Source: Rhodospirillum sp. (GTDB taxonomy: Bacteria > Pseudomonadota > Alphaproteobacteria > Rhodospirillales > Rhodospirillaceae). From it: 45,462 nt of DNA. The stretch is from contig JAIOYK010000047.1 of NCBI GenBank assembly GCA_021741145.1, positions 1-45,462 of the forward strand. Direction: 5' to 3'. Position numbers and translations under genes: made by a program. Shown here in pieces: positions 7,388 to 20,475 of this stretch; the stretch's first letter is position 1; each line of letters opens with the position of its first letter. The notes beneath the pieces are model-generated. The model was given only the letters and a program-made list of their open reading frames with translations. It was not told the origin of the DNA and searched no databases.

Positions 7388-8647
7388 TCAGGCTGTCTTC
7401 CAATGACCGGTCAGGACGATCAGACAGAGGAGTTTCAGGGTATTTCCGTAATAGTCTTCCTCGGCGAGCCCCCGCTTGGTGATCTCGACCCAGAGGGCAT
7501 TCAGCCAACCCTGGTGGGCGGGATCGACCATGGCGGCGACGGCCAGGGGCGCGACAAAGGCCATTTGACCCTCTCCCTGGTCGGCCATGGGGGGACCCGA
7601 CAGCCTGTATCCGGCGTTGATCCGCGCGGGGTCGTCCCCGGTTTCCGTGCGGATCCAGGTGATCAGGGGCACCAGGGCCGCCCGGGCTCGTTGGTTGCCG
7701 TGCAGGATCGCGTCCATGGCCACCCGCCAGGGATAGCGGGCGGCGTTCCAGGAATAGGAGCCGTCTCCCTCCCCTTCCAGAAATTCGGGAGGAGCCGGTT
7801 CGGGGGCGTCCAGTCGGACAATGACGAAATCGGGCACCAATCCCGTGTTCCGTGCCCAACGGTGGCGCAAATCCTCCAGCAGGGCGTAGGTCTGGTCCCG
7901 GATGTCGTACCAGCGGGTCTCCCCCGTGGCCTGGGCGAAGGTGGTGAAATGGCCGGGCATGAAATCGGAGACCCGGGTGGCGATGGCGGTATCCGGGGGA
8001 TCGGGATCGGGTGTCTTGGCCCAGTCTCCCAACAGCATGTATTGGTCCCCCGGGGCAACCTCCCGTTCAAGGATCGCCGACAGGACCGTTTGGGCTTGCG
8101 CCTTGTAGTCGATGGCGCCCTTCGATCCCCAGGTTTTGTCGGCGAGCAGCAGGGCCAGGGCGATGTCCAGATCTCCGTCGGTGGCCGATGTGGACCCGTC
8201 CACCCGACCACGGGCGTTCCCGCAGCCCTCGACCTGATTCCAGGCCATCAGCCCGGGGCCGGACGCCGCGGAATGGTCCTGGAAGAAGCGGACCATTCCG
8301 TCGAACAGTCCTTGGGCCTTCGGATCCCGGTCCGCCATCATCACCGTGATCAGCATGCCGTATCCATGGGCCTCCGACACGGTAATGCTCCCTTCGGCCG
8401 ATCCACCCTCCACGGCCTTGCCGTCGGCGTCGACCTTCACGTAGGCGCGATCCGTGCCACATCCCTCGGTCAGGTAGAGGGCCTTCCATTGGTCGTGGAA
8501 GGCGTTCAGGGCTTGGTCCATCTCTTCCTGGGGCGTGTCGGGCAGGATGATTCCCAAGGTATAGGGGGCGGCGGCGTCCCTCGCTTGGGCGGGGAGGGCG
8601 AGGGGAAACCCACAAAGGGCCAAGCCGAGGGCGAGAAGGGGGCGCAA
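7388..8647 (-). CDS. Secreted glycoside hydrolase family 8 enzyme
   Basis: A 419-aa exported protein, probably a beta-1,4-glucanase (cellulase or chitosanase type). The motifs ITVSEAHGYGM (Glu92, general acid) and ATDGDLDIALALLLADKTWG (155-174) are the two GH8 signatures, and the remaining sequence fits an (alpha/alpha)6 barrel. I place the start at TTG 8647: it has an AGGAG ribosome site 7 bp upstream and begins a clean signal peptide (MRPLLALGLALCGFPLALPA, cut after AQA). The open frame extends to 8746 but without a signal or ribosome site. No cellulose-synthase genes are nearby. It lies between pspF and the pspA promoter, an unusual place. Substrate is not determinable from sequence. Confidence 0.85.
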   Translation of the reverse strand: MRPLLALGLALCGFPLALPAQARDAAAPYTLGIILPDTPQEEMDQALNAFHDQWKALYLTEGCGTDRAYVKVDADGKAVEGGSAEGSITVSEAHGYGMLITVMMADRDPKAQGLFDGMVRFFQDHSAASGPGLMAWNQVEGCGNARGRVDGSTSATDGDLDIALALLLADKTWGSKGAIDYKAQAQTVLSAILEREVAPGDQYMLLGDWAKTPDPDPPDTAIATRVSDFMPGHFTTFAQATGETRWYDIRDQTYALLEDLRHRWARNTGLVPDFVIVRLDAPEPAPPEFLEGEGDGSYSWNAARYPWRVAMDAILHGNQRARAALVPLITWIRTETGDDPARINAGYRLSGPPMADQGEGQMAFVAPLAVAAMVDPAHQGWLNALWVEITKRGLAEEDYYGNTLKLLCLIVLTGHWKTA

Positions 8648-8736
8648 GGGAGGCTCCTGTCGTTGGATGGGGGCGTGGAGGGCATCATCCTCGCATGCCA
8701 CAATGGGAAACGAGCGATTTTGGGAAGACCGACACC

Positions 8737-9744
8737 ATGACCACACTGCCTCCTATCATAGGCGAGGATCCGGCATTCCTCGACGTCATCGAGCAGGCCT
8801 CCCAACTGGCGCGGCTGGACCGCCCTTGTTTGGTCCTGGGCGAGCGGGGGACGGGCAAGGAACTGGTGGCGGCGCGGCTCCACTACCTCTCCCGGCGATG
8901 GGAGGGACCCCTGGTCAAGGTGAATTGCGCCGCCCTGTCCGAGACCTTGCTGGACACGGAACTGTTCGGTCACGAGGCTGGGGCCTTCACCGGTGCCCAT
9001 CGGCGCCATGTGGGTCGATTCGAGCGGGCCAGCGGCGGGACCCTGATCCTGGACGAAATCGCGTCGGCCTCCATGGCGGTTCAGGAAAAAATCCTGCGGG
9101 TGATCGAATATGGAGAGTTGGAGCGGGTTGGCGGCGCGGCGCCAATCACCGTGGACACCCGGGTTATCGGCGCGGCCAACGTGGATCTGGCCGCCCGGGC
9201 CCGGGCGGGGGATTTCCGGGCGGATTTGCTGGATCGCCTGGCCTTCGACGTATTGACCCTTCCGCCCCTGCGGGCCCGCCCCCTCGACCTGGTTCCGCTC
9301 GCCGAGTCCTTCGCCCGGGACATGGCCCATGAGCTGGACCGGGAGGAGGCGCCCCGTTTCTCCCCCGCCGCCCTGGCCCGCATGGCCTCCTACGATTGGC
9401 CGGGCAATGTCCGGGAGTTGCGCAACGCGGTCGAGCGGGCGGTGGCCCGTCTGCCCCGGGACGAGGGGGTGATCGAGGACGTGCCCATTGATCCCTTCGC
9501 CAGCCCCTGGCGCCTGGGGGCCACCTTGGGGAAGGCGCCCGCCGATTCCACGCCCGTCGATTCGGTCGCGGTGCCTCCTGTGGCGGACTTCGATGGCGCG
9601 GTGGCGGGGTATGAACGCGCCTTGCTAAGGATGGCCCTGGAGGGGGCGCGCCACAACCAACGGAAGGCCGCGGACTCCCTGGGGCTTGGCTATCATCGGT
9701 TCCGGCGACTCTTGGCGAAACACGCCCTGTCACCGGACCGGTGA
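8737..9744 (+). CDS. pspF: Psp operon transcriptional activator, sigma-54 dependent
   Basis: A 335-aa bacterial enhancer-binding protein with no N-terminal regulatory domain, as in PspF. Elements: Walker A GERGTGKE (35-42), the sigma-54 contact loop GAFTGA (82-87), Walker B GGTLILDEI (100-108), an arginine-rich sensor region ending in YDWPGNVREL (sensor II), and a C-terminal Fis-type helix-turn-helix (about 290-330, ARHNQRKAADSLGLGYHRFRRLL). The start MTTLPPIIGED at 8737 matches family N-termini. It is divergent from the GH8 gene by 89 bp and about 1.4 kb from the pspA promoter it should control, whereas in enterobacteria pspF directly abuts pspA. Confidence 0.92.
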   Translation: MTTLPPIIGEDPAFLDVIEQASQLARLDRPCLVLGERGTGKELVAARLHYLSRRWEGPLVKVNCAALSETLLDTELFGHEAGAFTGAHRRHVGRFERASGGTLILDEIASASMAVQEKILRVIEYGELERVGGAAPITVDTRVIGAANVDLAARARAGDFRADLLDRLAFDVLTLPPLRARPLDLVPLAESFARDMAHELDREEAPRFSPAALARMASYDWPGNVRELRNAVERAVARLPRDEGVIEDVPIDPFASPWRLGATLGKAPADSTPVDSVAVPPVADFDGAVAGYERALLRMALEGARHNQRKAADSLGLGYHRFRRLLAKHALSPDR

Positions 9745-9855
9745 TCGCTTCGAATTGGAGGGACCCGCGTCTTTCTGTTTCCGGGGATCCCCGTTCGCCC
9801 GTAGAGTGGCGATGAAATTCCGCACAATGAAACAGCTTTGGGGAAACCTGCGTCC

Positions 9856-10239
9856 ATGCCCAACGGTACAAAGTCGGCCACGGTCGGAGAGATTCCCCCG
9901 GTGACCAAGCGGCCATCCAGCGGCGCGTTGGCTCTGTTCCTCCGTCGTCGTCGACGGCGCCTCTACGTCCTCACCCACCGGTCCGTGAGGCGAATCGTCG
10001 GCTGGGGACTGATCCTCTTGGGCATGATCCTGGCGCCCACGCCCCTGCCCTTGGGTCTGCTGCTGATGGCCGTTGGCCTTTACATGGTGGCCCGGGATTC
10101 GGCCACGGCGCGGCGGATGATCCGCTGGATCCGCCGCCATATCCCCATCCTGGACCGGGGATTGGAGGGGCTGCATCCCCGGGTGGGCAAGGATATGAAG
10201 GCTTTTATCGACCGCACCCATCCGGATGGGCGGGATTAG
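9856..10239 (+). CDS. Small integral membrane protein, unknown function
   Basis: A 127-aa protein starting at ATG 9856 with a GGGGAAA ribosome site. A strongly basic stretch (FLRRRRRRLYVL) precedes two closely spaced hydrophobic helices, IVGWGLILLGMILAPTP and LGLLLMAVGLYMVARDS, joined by a Pro-containing turn. The architecture recalls small PGPGW-type proteins, but the PGPGW motif itself is absent. The C-terminus is basic and cytoplasmic by the positive-inside rule. It is convergent with xerC (stops 5 bp apart). The function is unknown. Confidence 0.65.
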   Translation: MPNGTKSATVGEIPPVTKRPSSGALALFLRRRRRRLYVLTHRSVRRIVGWGLILLGMILAPTPLPLGLLLMAVGLYMVARDSATARRMIRWIRRHIPILDRGLEGLHPRVGKDMKAFIDRTHPDGRD

Positions 10240-10244
10240 CGTTC

Positions 10245-11234
10245 TCACCTCGCCCGAGGATGGCTCGCCTTGTGGATGGCCGCCAGACGGGCCGCGTCCA
10301 CCTTGGTGTAGCGCTGTGTCGTCGACAGCGACGCGTGCCCCAGCAAATCCTGGATCGCCCGCAAATCCCCCCCCTGGGCCAGCAAATGCGTGGCGAAGCT
10401 GTGTCGCAAGGCGTGCGGCGTGGCGGTTTCCGGCAGTCCCAGGGCCGCCCTTAATCGTCTCATTTGCCTCTGCACCACGCCTGGGTTGAGGCGTTTGCCC
10501 CGGCTACCCAGGAACAGCGGAGTCCCCGGCCCGCCTTCGTAGGGGCAGGCTTCCAGGTAGTCGGCGAGGGCTTCCAGCACCACGGGGAGAAGGGGGACGA
10601 CCCGGTCCTTTCGCCCCTTGCCGGTGATCATCATGGTTTCGCCCCGGGGCAAGTCCCGCCGGTCCAGGTCCAAGGCCTCCCCCAGGCGGAGACCGCAGCC
10701 GTAGAGCAGGGTGAAGAGCGCCAGATCCCGCTTGGCCAGCCAGGGCTCGTCCTGAAGGTCGCCGGACAGGGCCAGGGTATCCATGGCCTCGGCTTCCGTC
10801 AGGGCCTTGGGGATGGTCTGGGGCTGCTTGGGCGCGCGCACGGTCCGGGGAGCCGGATTGGTCAGATAGCCTTCCCGGTCAAACCAGCGGTAAAGGTTGC
10901 GTAGGGTCGACAGGGCCCGAGCCAGGGAAGCCTTGGAGAGCCCGCCCGTCAGCCGGTTGGCCATATAGGCGCGGAAGTCTCCCGCGGTCAGGGCCTCCAA
11001 CACGGCGCGACTCGGCTCTTCCCCACGGTAGTCCCGCAGGAACTCGAGGAAGGCCGACAGGTCCCGGGCGTAGGCCAGCAGGGTGTGGCGGCTGGCCCGG
11101 CGCTCATTGGCCAGCCAGCCGATCCAGTCGCGCAGAAGCGGGATCAGGTCGGCGGTCGCGGGCAGGGCGATGGCGATGAGCAGCGGATCATCCCAAGGGG
11201 GCTCCCGCGAGAGGGGAGGTTCGGCGCCGGACAT
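10245..11234 (-). CDS. xerC: Tyrosine recombinase XerC
   Basis: A 329-aa site-specific recombinase that, with XerD, resolves chromosome dimers at dif. An N-terminal SAM-like core-binding domain (about 28-125) precedes the catalytic domain, which has all six catalytic residues: Arg183 (GCGLRLGEAL), Lys206 (TGKGRKDR), His274 and Arg277 (HALRHSFATHLL), His300 (LLGHASLSTTQ) and the nucleophile Tyr309. The start at ATG 11234 has an AGGGG site 8 bp upstream. The stretch further upstream in frame overlaps the DUF484 gene and is discarded. It follows the DUF484 gene by 13 bp, an arrangement conserved in proteobacteria, and this supports XerC over XerD. Confidence 0.93.
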   Translation of the reverse strand: MSGAEPPLSREPPWDDPLLIAIALPATADLIPLLRDWIGWLANERRASRHTLLAYARDLSAFLEFLRDYRGEEPSRAVLEALTAGDFRAYMANRLTGGLSKASLARALSTLRNLYRWFDREGYLTNPAPRTVRAPKQPQTIPKALTEAEAMDTLALSGDLQDEPWLAKRDLALFTLLYGCGLRLGEALDLDRRDLPRGETMMITGKGRKDRVVPLLPVVLEALADYLEACPYEGGPGTPLFLGSRGKRLNPGVVQRQMRRLRAALGLPETATPHALRHSFATHLLAQGGDLRAIQDLLGHASLSTTQRYTKVDAARLAAIHKASHPRAR

Positions 11235-11247
11235 GCGCGCGGGACCC

Positions 11248-12000
11248 CTACAGGCTCTCCGGCGCCCAGCGGCGAACGGCGTGTTCAACCACCCGGGCAA
11301 GGAAGATCAGCAGGTCGAGGGCCATTTCCGGCTCGAAGGTGCCTTCCACCCGGCTGCCGAGGGCGAAGAGGCCCGGCGGCAGGTCGGGGCCAGCGTCGAT
11401 GCGCACCAGGGCGTCGGAGCGGATGGCGCCCGCGGCTTCCCCATGGATCACCGCCTCGGTGTCCACGGAGGGGCGCAGGACGGCATGGGCCTCGGCTCCA
11501 AAGAGGGTCTCGATGAAGCCCGCGGGCAGGGTAACCACGTCCTGGTCATCGTCGCCCGCCGGGTTGGTATCCAGTCCCTCCGGCGGCATCACGTGGCGTT
11601 CCAGGCGCAAGGCGCAACTGTCCACGTCCAGCAGCATGGGCAGATCCTCGGCGATGGTTCGGGCCACGGAGGACAAGCCCTCGCAATCCATGACCGCCAG
11701 CGCCGCCTGGAGCGTTCCCTTCTGCGTGGACATGTTCGAGCGGGTGGTGATGATCAATTGCTCGGCGCAGTCCTGCAGGTCGGCCATTTCCGTTTGCAGC
11801 CGCTTCAACATGATGTGCTGGATATCCACCACCTTGTTGTTTCCCGGCGCCTCGAAGCGGGCGGGTGGAGTGGCCACCATGAGGACTTCCGGATGGTCCA
11901 TCAGGAAGTCCGGATTCTCCAGGAGGTAACCGAGAACGGAGGCCTCGTCCAAGTCGGCCGAGGACGGTTTGTTCCTAAGCTTGTCGCCGGCGTCTCCCAC
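11248..12000 (-). CDS. DUF484 family protein
   Basis: A 250-aa cytoplasmic protein with the family pattern: an N-terminal helical segment (VLGYLLENPDFLMDHPEVL), a central coiled coil (about 65-100) and a GAF-like domain ending in LFALGSRVEGTFEPEMALDLLIFLARVVEHAV. I choose GTG 12000 as start because a GGGAGG site lies exactly 7 bp upstream. ATG 12015, five codons earlier, has only a weak site and would itself overlap that sequence. DUF484 genes commonly precede xerC in proteobacteria, and the function is unproven. Here the two are almost certainly one transcript. Confidence 0.88.
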   Translation of the reverse strand: MGDAGDKLRNKPSSADLDEASVLGYLLENPDFLMDHPEVLMVATPPARFEAPGNNKVVDIQHIMLKRLQTEMADLQDCAEQLIITTRSNMSTQKGTLQAALAVMDCEGLSSVARTIAEDLPMLLDVDSCALRLERHVMPPEGLDTNPAGDDDQDVVTLPAGFIETLFGAEAHAVLRPSVDTEAVIHGEAAGAIRSDALVRIDAGPDLPPGLFALGSRVEGTFEPEMALDLLIFLARVVEHAVRRWAPESL

Positions 12001-12247
12001 GGATCGCCCTCCCATGCCTGCGGTAAATCAAGATACGGACCGCCCGGATGTGGCTGGTCCCAGATACGAATGGCGCCTTGGCTTGGACCCAAACCAGGGC
12101 GTCCGTCAAGATGGGTCGCGTCCAACGCGGTGATGGCGTACATCTTGGGGCATGAGTGATCAACCCATTCATCCCCCCCGCGTTGTGTCCGGTCACGGTA
12201 TGATTGTACCAGACCACCGGTCCCCCTTGGGGATCGGAGTGTAGACC

Positions 12248-14521
12248 ATGGCCGGAATCCCCGCCAGTCCCCGACTTTCGCTCTTCTCCGAGACGCGAGT
12301 CGCCGTCCTTTTGCCCCTGCCGCTCGCGGGCGCTTACGATTATCTGGCGCCGGAGGGGGAGGTGCCACCGCCCGGAACCCTGGTCCGCGTGCCCCTGGGG
12401 CGGCGGGAAGTGGTTGGCGTTGTCCTCGGTCCCGGGGACGGAGAGGTGGAGGCGGAAAAGTTGAAGCCCCTGTCCGTCATTCTGCCCCTGCCGCCCCTGC
12501 CGTCCGCCTTGCTGGCCCTGGTGGACTGGGTCGCCGCCTATACGGTGCATCCCCGGGGGGCGGTGCTGCGCATGGCGCTCAGCGTCCCCGATGCCCTGGA
12601 AGCCCCCAAGGGGATATCCGCCTGGGTGGCGAGGCCAGGGGGGGAGAGGGACCTCCTGCGTCTGACCTCGGCGCGCAAGCGGGTGCTGGCCGTGCTGGCC
12701 GACCATGGGGCCATGCCCTTTGCCACCGCGGACCTGGCCAGGGAGGCCGCGGTCACCCCATCGGTGGTGACGGCCATGGGCAAGGCGGGACTGCTCCAGC
12801 CCCTGACCCTGTCCCGGGAGTGGGAGCCCCCCCAACCCGACACCGAGCGGTCCGGCTTTCCCCTGTCCGGGGAACAGGGGGCGGCCGCGGCGCGCTTGCG
12901 CGAGCGGGTGGGGGAGGGATTCTCCACGACCTTGCTTGATGGCGTCACGGGCTCGGGCAAAACGGAGGTCTATTTCGAGGCGATCGCCGAAACCCTGCGG
13001 CGGGGGCGGCAGGCCCTCGTCCTGTTGCCGGAGATCGCGCTGGCCGCCCAATGGCCAGAGCGATTCGCCTCCCGATTCGGTGTCGAGCCCGTGCAATGGC
13101 ATTCCCAGATGGGGCCGGTGGCGCGGAAAAAGGCTTGGCGGGCCACGGCCCTGGGGCGGGCACCGGTGGTGGTGGGCGCGCGCTCGGCCCTGTTCCTGCC
13201 CTTTCCGGACCTTGGTCTGATCGTCGTGGACGAGGAGCACGACTCCGCCTTCAAGCAAGAGGACGGGGTGACCTATAACGCCCGGGACATGGCCGTGGTG
13301 CGGGGGCGGTTGGGGCACTTTCCGGTGGTGTTGGCCTCGGCCACGCCCTCGCTGGAAACCATCGAGAACGCCAGGCAGGGGCGCTATGGCCATATCCTGT
13401 TGCCCAGTCGCCACGGGGGCGCGTCCCTACCTACCATCGAACTGGTTGATCTGCGTCGCCACAAGCCCGAGAAATGGCGTCCCGAGCCCCCTCCCGTGGT
13501 GGACGGAGAGCCCGTCCGCCACGAGCCGTTCCGCATGGGCTGGCTCAGCCCGCCCCTGGTCCAGGCCACCCGGGATACCCTGGCCGCCGGGGAGCAGGTC
13601 CTCCTCTATTTGAACCGGAGGGGATATGCGCCGCTGACCCTCTGCCGAACCTGCGGGTATCGGATCCAATGTCCCCGGTGCACGGCCTGGCTGGTGGAGC
13701 ACAGGCGAACGGGGTGCCTGCGCTGCCACCACTGTGATTTCCAGATGCCCTTGCCCGGCGCCTGTCCCGCCTGCGAGGCGACGGACAGTCTCGCCCCCTG
13801 CGGACCCGGGGTGGAGCGCCTGGCCGAGGAAGCCCTGTTCCGCTTTCCCGACGCCCGCCTGGAGATCGCCGCCAGCGATACCTTGCCCGGTCCCAAGGAG
13901 GCCCGGGCCATGGCCGAGCGGGTGCGGTCGGGCGCGGTGAACTTGATCGTCGGCACCCAGATCATGGCCAAGGGCCACCATTTTCCGGCGCTGACCCTGG
14001 TCGGGGTCGTCGATGGGGATCTGGGGTTGTCCGGCGGAGATCTGCGGGCCGCGGAACGGACCCATCAAATGTTGCACCAGGTGGCCGGCCGGGCGGGGCG
14101 GGCTGAACGGCCCGGGCGTGTGCTCATCCAGACCGTGGAGCCGAACCATCCGGTCATGGAGGCCCTGGCGACCGGAGACGCCGACCGCTTCATCGAGACG
14201 GAGACCGAGGAACGCCGAGCCCTGTCCTGGCCACCCCACGGGCGGTTGGTGGCGTTGATCGTGTCGGCCACCGACGCCGCCGCGGCCCAGGCGACGGCGC
14301 GTGCCCTGGGACGGACGGCGCCCCTGGTCGCGGGCGTGGATGTCTTGGGACCCGCGCCCGCGCCACTGGCCATGTTGCGAGGGCGCCACCGCCACCGACT
14401 TCTCCTGAAGGCTGAAAGGGGTATTCGGGTCCAGGGACTGGTGGTGGAATGGCTCGCCAGGACGGCAATTCCTTCCGGTGTGAAGGTTCAGGTGGACGTG
14501 GACCCCCTTTCCTTTCTATAG
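12248..14521 (+). CDS. priA: Primosomal protein N' (replication restart helicase)
   Basis: A 757-aa superfamily 2 DNA helicase that recognises stalled forks and reloads the replisome. Order of parts: N-terminal 3'-DNA-binding domain (residues 1-110), winged helix (about 130-190), Walker A GVTGSGKT (232-239), DEEH box ([11 protein letters not shown], about 330), a zinc-binding region with eight cysteines (CRTCGY, CPRC, CLRCHHC, CPAC; about 465-505), then helicase motifs V/VI ([11 protein letters not shown] and HQVAGRAGR). ATG 12248 is preceded by GGAG. It is divergent from DUF484-xerC, with 247 bp between. Length and motifs are complete. Confidence 0.97.
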   Translation: MAGIPASPRLSLFSETRVAVLLPLPLAGAYDYLAPEGEVPPPGTLVRVPLGRREVVGVVLGPGDGEVEAEKLKPLSVILPLPPLPSALLALVDWVAAYTVHPRGAVLRMALSVPDALEAPKGISAWVARPGGERDLLRLTSARKRVLAVLADHGAMPFATADLAREAAVTPSVVTAMGKAGLLQPLTLSREWEPPQPDTERSGFPLSGEQGAAAARLRERVGEGFSTTLLDGVTGSGKTEVYFEAIAETLRRGRQALVLLPEIALAAQWPERFASRFGVEPVQWHSQMGPVARKKAWRATALGRAPVVVGARSALFLPFPDLGLIVVDEEHDSAFKQEDGVTYNARDMAVVRGRLGHFPVVLASATPSLETIENARQGRYGHILLPSRHGGASLPTIELVDLRRHKPEKWRPEPPPVVDGEPVRHEPFRMGWLSPPLVQATRDTLAAGEQVLLYLNRRGYAPLTLCRTCGYRIQCPRCTAWLVEHRRTGCLRCHHCDFQMPLPGACPACEATDSLAPCGPGVERLAEEALFRFPDARLEIAASDTLPGPKEARAMAERVRSGAVNLIVGTQIMAKGHHFPALTLVGVVDGDLGLSGGDLRAAERTHQMLHQVAGRAGRAERPGRVLIQTVEPNHPVMEALATGDADRFIETETEERRALSWPPHGRLVALIVSATDAAAAQATARALGRTAPLVAGVDVLGPAPAPLAMLRGRHRHRLLLKAERGIRVQGLVVEWLARTAIPSGVKVQVDVDPLSFL

Positions 14522-14631
14522 TCCGCGCCGTCGCGTCTGATTGGCGCTCCCCGGGGGACGAGAGAGAGTGGGGGGCGGATGTTGGTCGGGACGGCGGGTT
14601 CACAGGGGCTCCCCGCGAGCGACCACGCATG

Positions 14632-14660
14632 TTGCATGCGAGTATGGTCTGTGCTAGATA
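14632..14660 (+). promoter_or_regulatory. Candidate sigma-70 promoter of the atp operon
   Basis: TTGCAT (14632-14637), a 17-bp spacer, then TAGATA (14655-14660), 115 bp before atpH. The -35 is embedded in the inverted repeat CGCATG-TTG-CATGCG (14626-14640), which could be an operator. A G/C hairpin (CCCCC...GGGGG, about 14662-14677) would sit at the very 5' end of the mRNA. No other good promoter is seen between priA and atpH. Confidence 0.45.
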
Positions 14661-14774
14661 GCCCCCGCGCTTGGGGGAAGCGTCTCTTTTCGAGGCAGCG
14701 GAACCCCATCACTTTCAATGACTTGCGCCATTCGGGCGGGAGTCGTTCGAACGCTAATATTGGGGCTATCGCAC

Positions 14775-16867
<2,093 letters not shown>

Positions 16868-16873
16868 GTTAAA

Positions 16874-16904
16874 CCGCGTCACATGGCGCGAACATGTGAC
16901 GCGG
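16874..16904 (+). other. Long hairpin between atpA and atpG
   Basis: A perfect 12-bp stem CCGCGTCACATG (16874-16885) pairs with 16893-16904 around a 7-nt loop, starting 7 bp after the atpA stop. No T-tract follows, so it is more likely an RNA processing or stability element than a terminator. It splits the operon with an unusually long 157-bp gap. Confidence 0.7.
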
Positions 16905-17024
16905 ATCCTTTGATCTAGAAGTAATAGGTTGAGCGGTGGACGGGCCGGACATTCGGTTTCCACTTTTCCGCCCGCCGCTCAGATCTCCGACGGACGGGAT
17001 TAACCCGAAAGGGACTATTAAACC

Positions 17025-19375
<2,351 letters not shown>

Positions 19376-19390
19376 CAACGCGGATGCCGC

Positions 19391-19410
19391 GCGCGGGGAC
19401 TCTCCCGCGC
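19391..19410 (+). other. GC-rich hairpin between atpD and atpC
   Basis: GCGCGGG (19391-19397) pairs with CCCGCGC (19404-19410), extendable with a bulge. The sequence after it is T-rich (TCTTCCTTCCTGTTT). It could reduce atpC expression or mark a processing point. Confidence 0.4.
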
Positions 19411-19447
19411 GGTCTTCCTTCCTGTTTAGACGAGCGGAGGGCCGGTT

Positions 19448-19852
19448 ATGGCCGAGACGACTGAATTCGAACTGGTGTCGCCGGAGCGGCTGCTCTTCTC
19501 CGAGCCCGTGGAGATGGCCGTCATTCCCGGAACCGAGGGTGACTTTGGCGCCATGCCCCGACATGCGCCCCTGCTGTCCACGGTCCGCCCCGGGGCGATC
19601 GCTATTTACAACGGCGGTAAGGTCACGCGCCGCATTTTCATCGCGGGCGGTTTCGCCGAAGTGAATGAGGATCGCTGCACGGTTCTGGCCGACGAGGCCA
19701 TTGATTTGGCCGAAATCTCCGCCGAGGATATCCAAAAGCGCCTTCAGGCCGCCGATGACCTCCTCAAGGAGGCCTCCAACGATGGAGAGAAGGCCGAAGC
19801 CACCACGGCCAAGGTCTTGGCCCAAGCCCTGGCGGATGCGGCCAAGGGCTGA
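19448..19852 (+). CDS. atpC: ATP synthase F1 subunit epsilon
   Basis: A 134-aa central-stalk subunit that can inhibit ATP hydrolysis. The N-terminal beta-sandwich includes FELVSPERLLFS and GTEGDFGAMPRHAPLLSTVRPG, the family signature. The C-terminal helical hairpin (about 90-134) is present but Ala/Asp-rich. The GGAGGG site is 6 bp before the ATG. Last gene of the operon, followed within 20 bp by a strong terminator. Confidence 0.96.
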   Translation: MAETTEFELVSPERLLFSEPVEMAVIPGTEGDFGAMPRHAPLLSTVRPGAIAIYNGGKVTRRIFIAGGFAEVNEDRCTVLADEAIDLAEISAEDIQKRLQAADDLLKEASNDGEKAEATTAKVLAQALADAAKG

Positions 19853-19871
19853 GGACTGTCAAGGATCGCAG

Positions 19872-19909
19872 GGAAAGGCCCGGACGGAGACGTTCGGGCC
19901 TTTCCTTTA
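19872..19909 (+). terminator. Intrinsic terminator of the atp operon
   Basis: Stem 19872-19886 pairs with 19891-19905 (15 bp with one G-U) around a GAGA tetraloop. It starts 19 bp after the atpC stop and is followed by TTT. Confidence 0.85.
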
Positions 19910-20475
19910 TGGTGTGCCGATCCGGCGAAGTTCAGGCCGTCCGAGCTGTCAATTTCGGCGAATTCCGGCTCCCAAAAACGACGGTGGGAGCGAGTGTGAA
20001 AGGACCGCTCTTGGGCGCTCGCTCCATGGACCCTTTAAGGCCCTTCATGCTTGGACGGGCGAGCACCTCGATGAGGTTGAGGCGGCACGCGCGCTTTTCG
20101 ATGCGCGGCCCGCTCCATGAAGCAATCCTGTCCCATCGGTTCGGCATCGGGCTTCTAGAGTATTTCGAGATCAATTACGGCCATGTCGTGCGAAAACACG
20201 CCTTTGGCGTGACGCGGACAAAAGTGACCTCGAAGAGACTGAAAATTCTATATAGCGAGTGCAACTGGATCAGCGTGATTCACACTGGCCCAGTTTCACT
20301 CTAGCGGACAGACGCTTTCAAAGGTGTCATCGGCCGGTGCACTCGGTCTTTGTTGATGCATCAGCTATTCAAACGCCGGCTGAAGCCTTCGTTCGGGTCG
20401 ATGTACTCGGTGGCCACGACCCCTTGGAGGGGCGATGGATGGGACCCCAAGGTTTAGGGTCCCCATATACCATTC
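19910..20475 (+). other. Gene-free stretch, possibly a decayed mobile-element remnant
   Basis: 566 bp between the atp terminator and the 3' end of the chemoreceptor gene. Short open frames exist, the longest at 19909-20304, but none has a ribosome site, a family motif, or the codon bias of the neighbours. Base composition is more AT-rich than the flanks (for example around 20190-20250). An 8-bp inverted repeat (GGAGCGAG / CTCGCTCC, about 19986-20019) is visible. The shape suggests insertion-element debris, but I cannot identify a family. Confidence 0.35.
20441..20463 (-). terminator. Hairpin after the chemoreceptor gene
   Basis: GGGACCC (20441-20447) pairs with GGGTCCC (20457-20463) around a 9-nt loop, 12 bp beyond the chemoreceptor stop. 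No T-run follows on the minus strand, so terminator function is tentative. Confidence 0.4.

Noticed and set aside
19909-20304. 131-aa open frame after atpC
   Set aside because: It starts inside the atp terminator's T-tract and has no ribosome site, motif or matching codon use.
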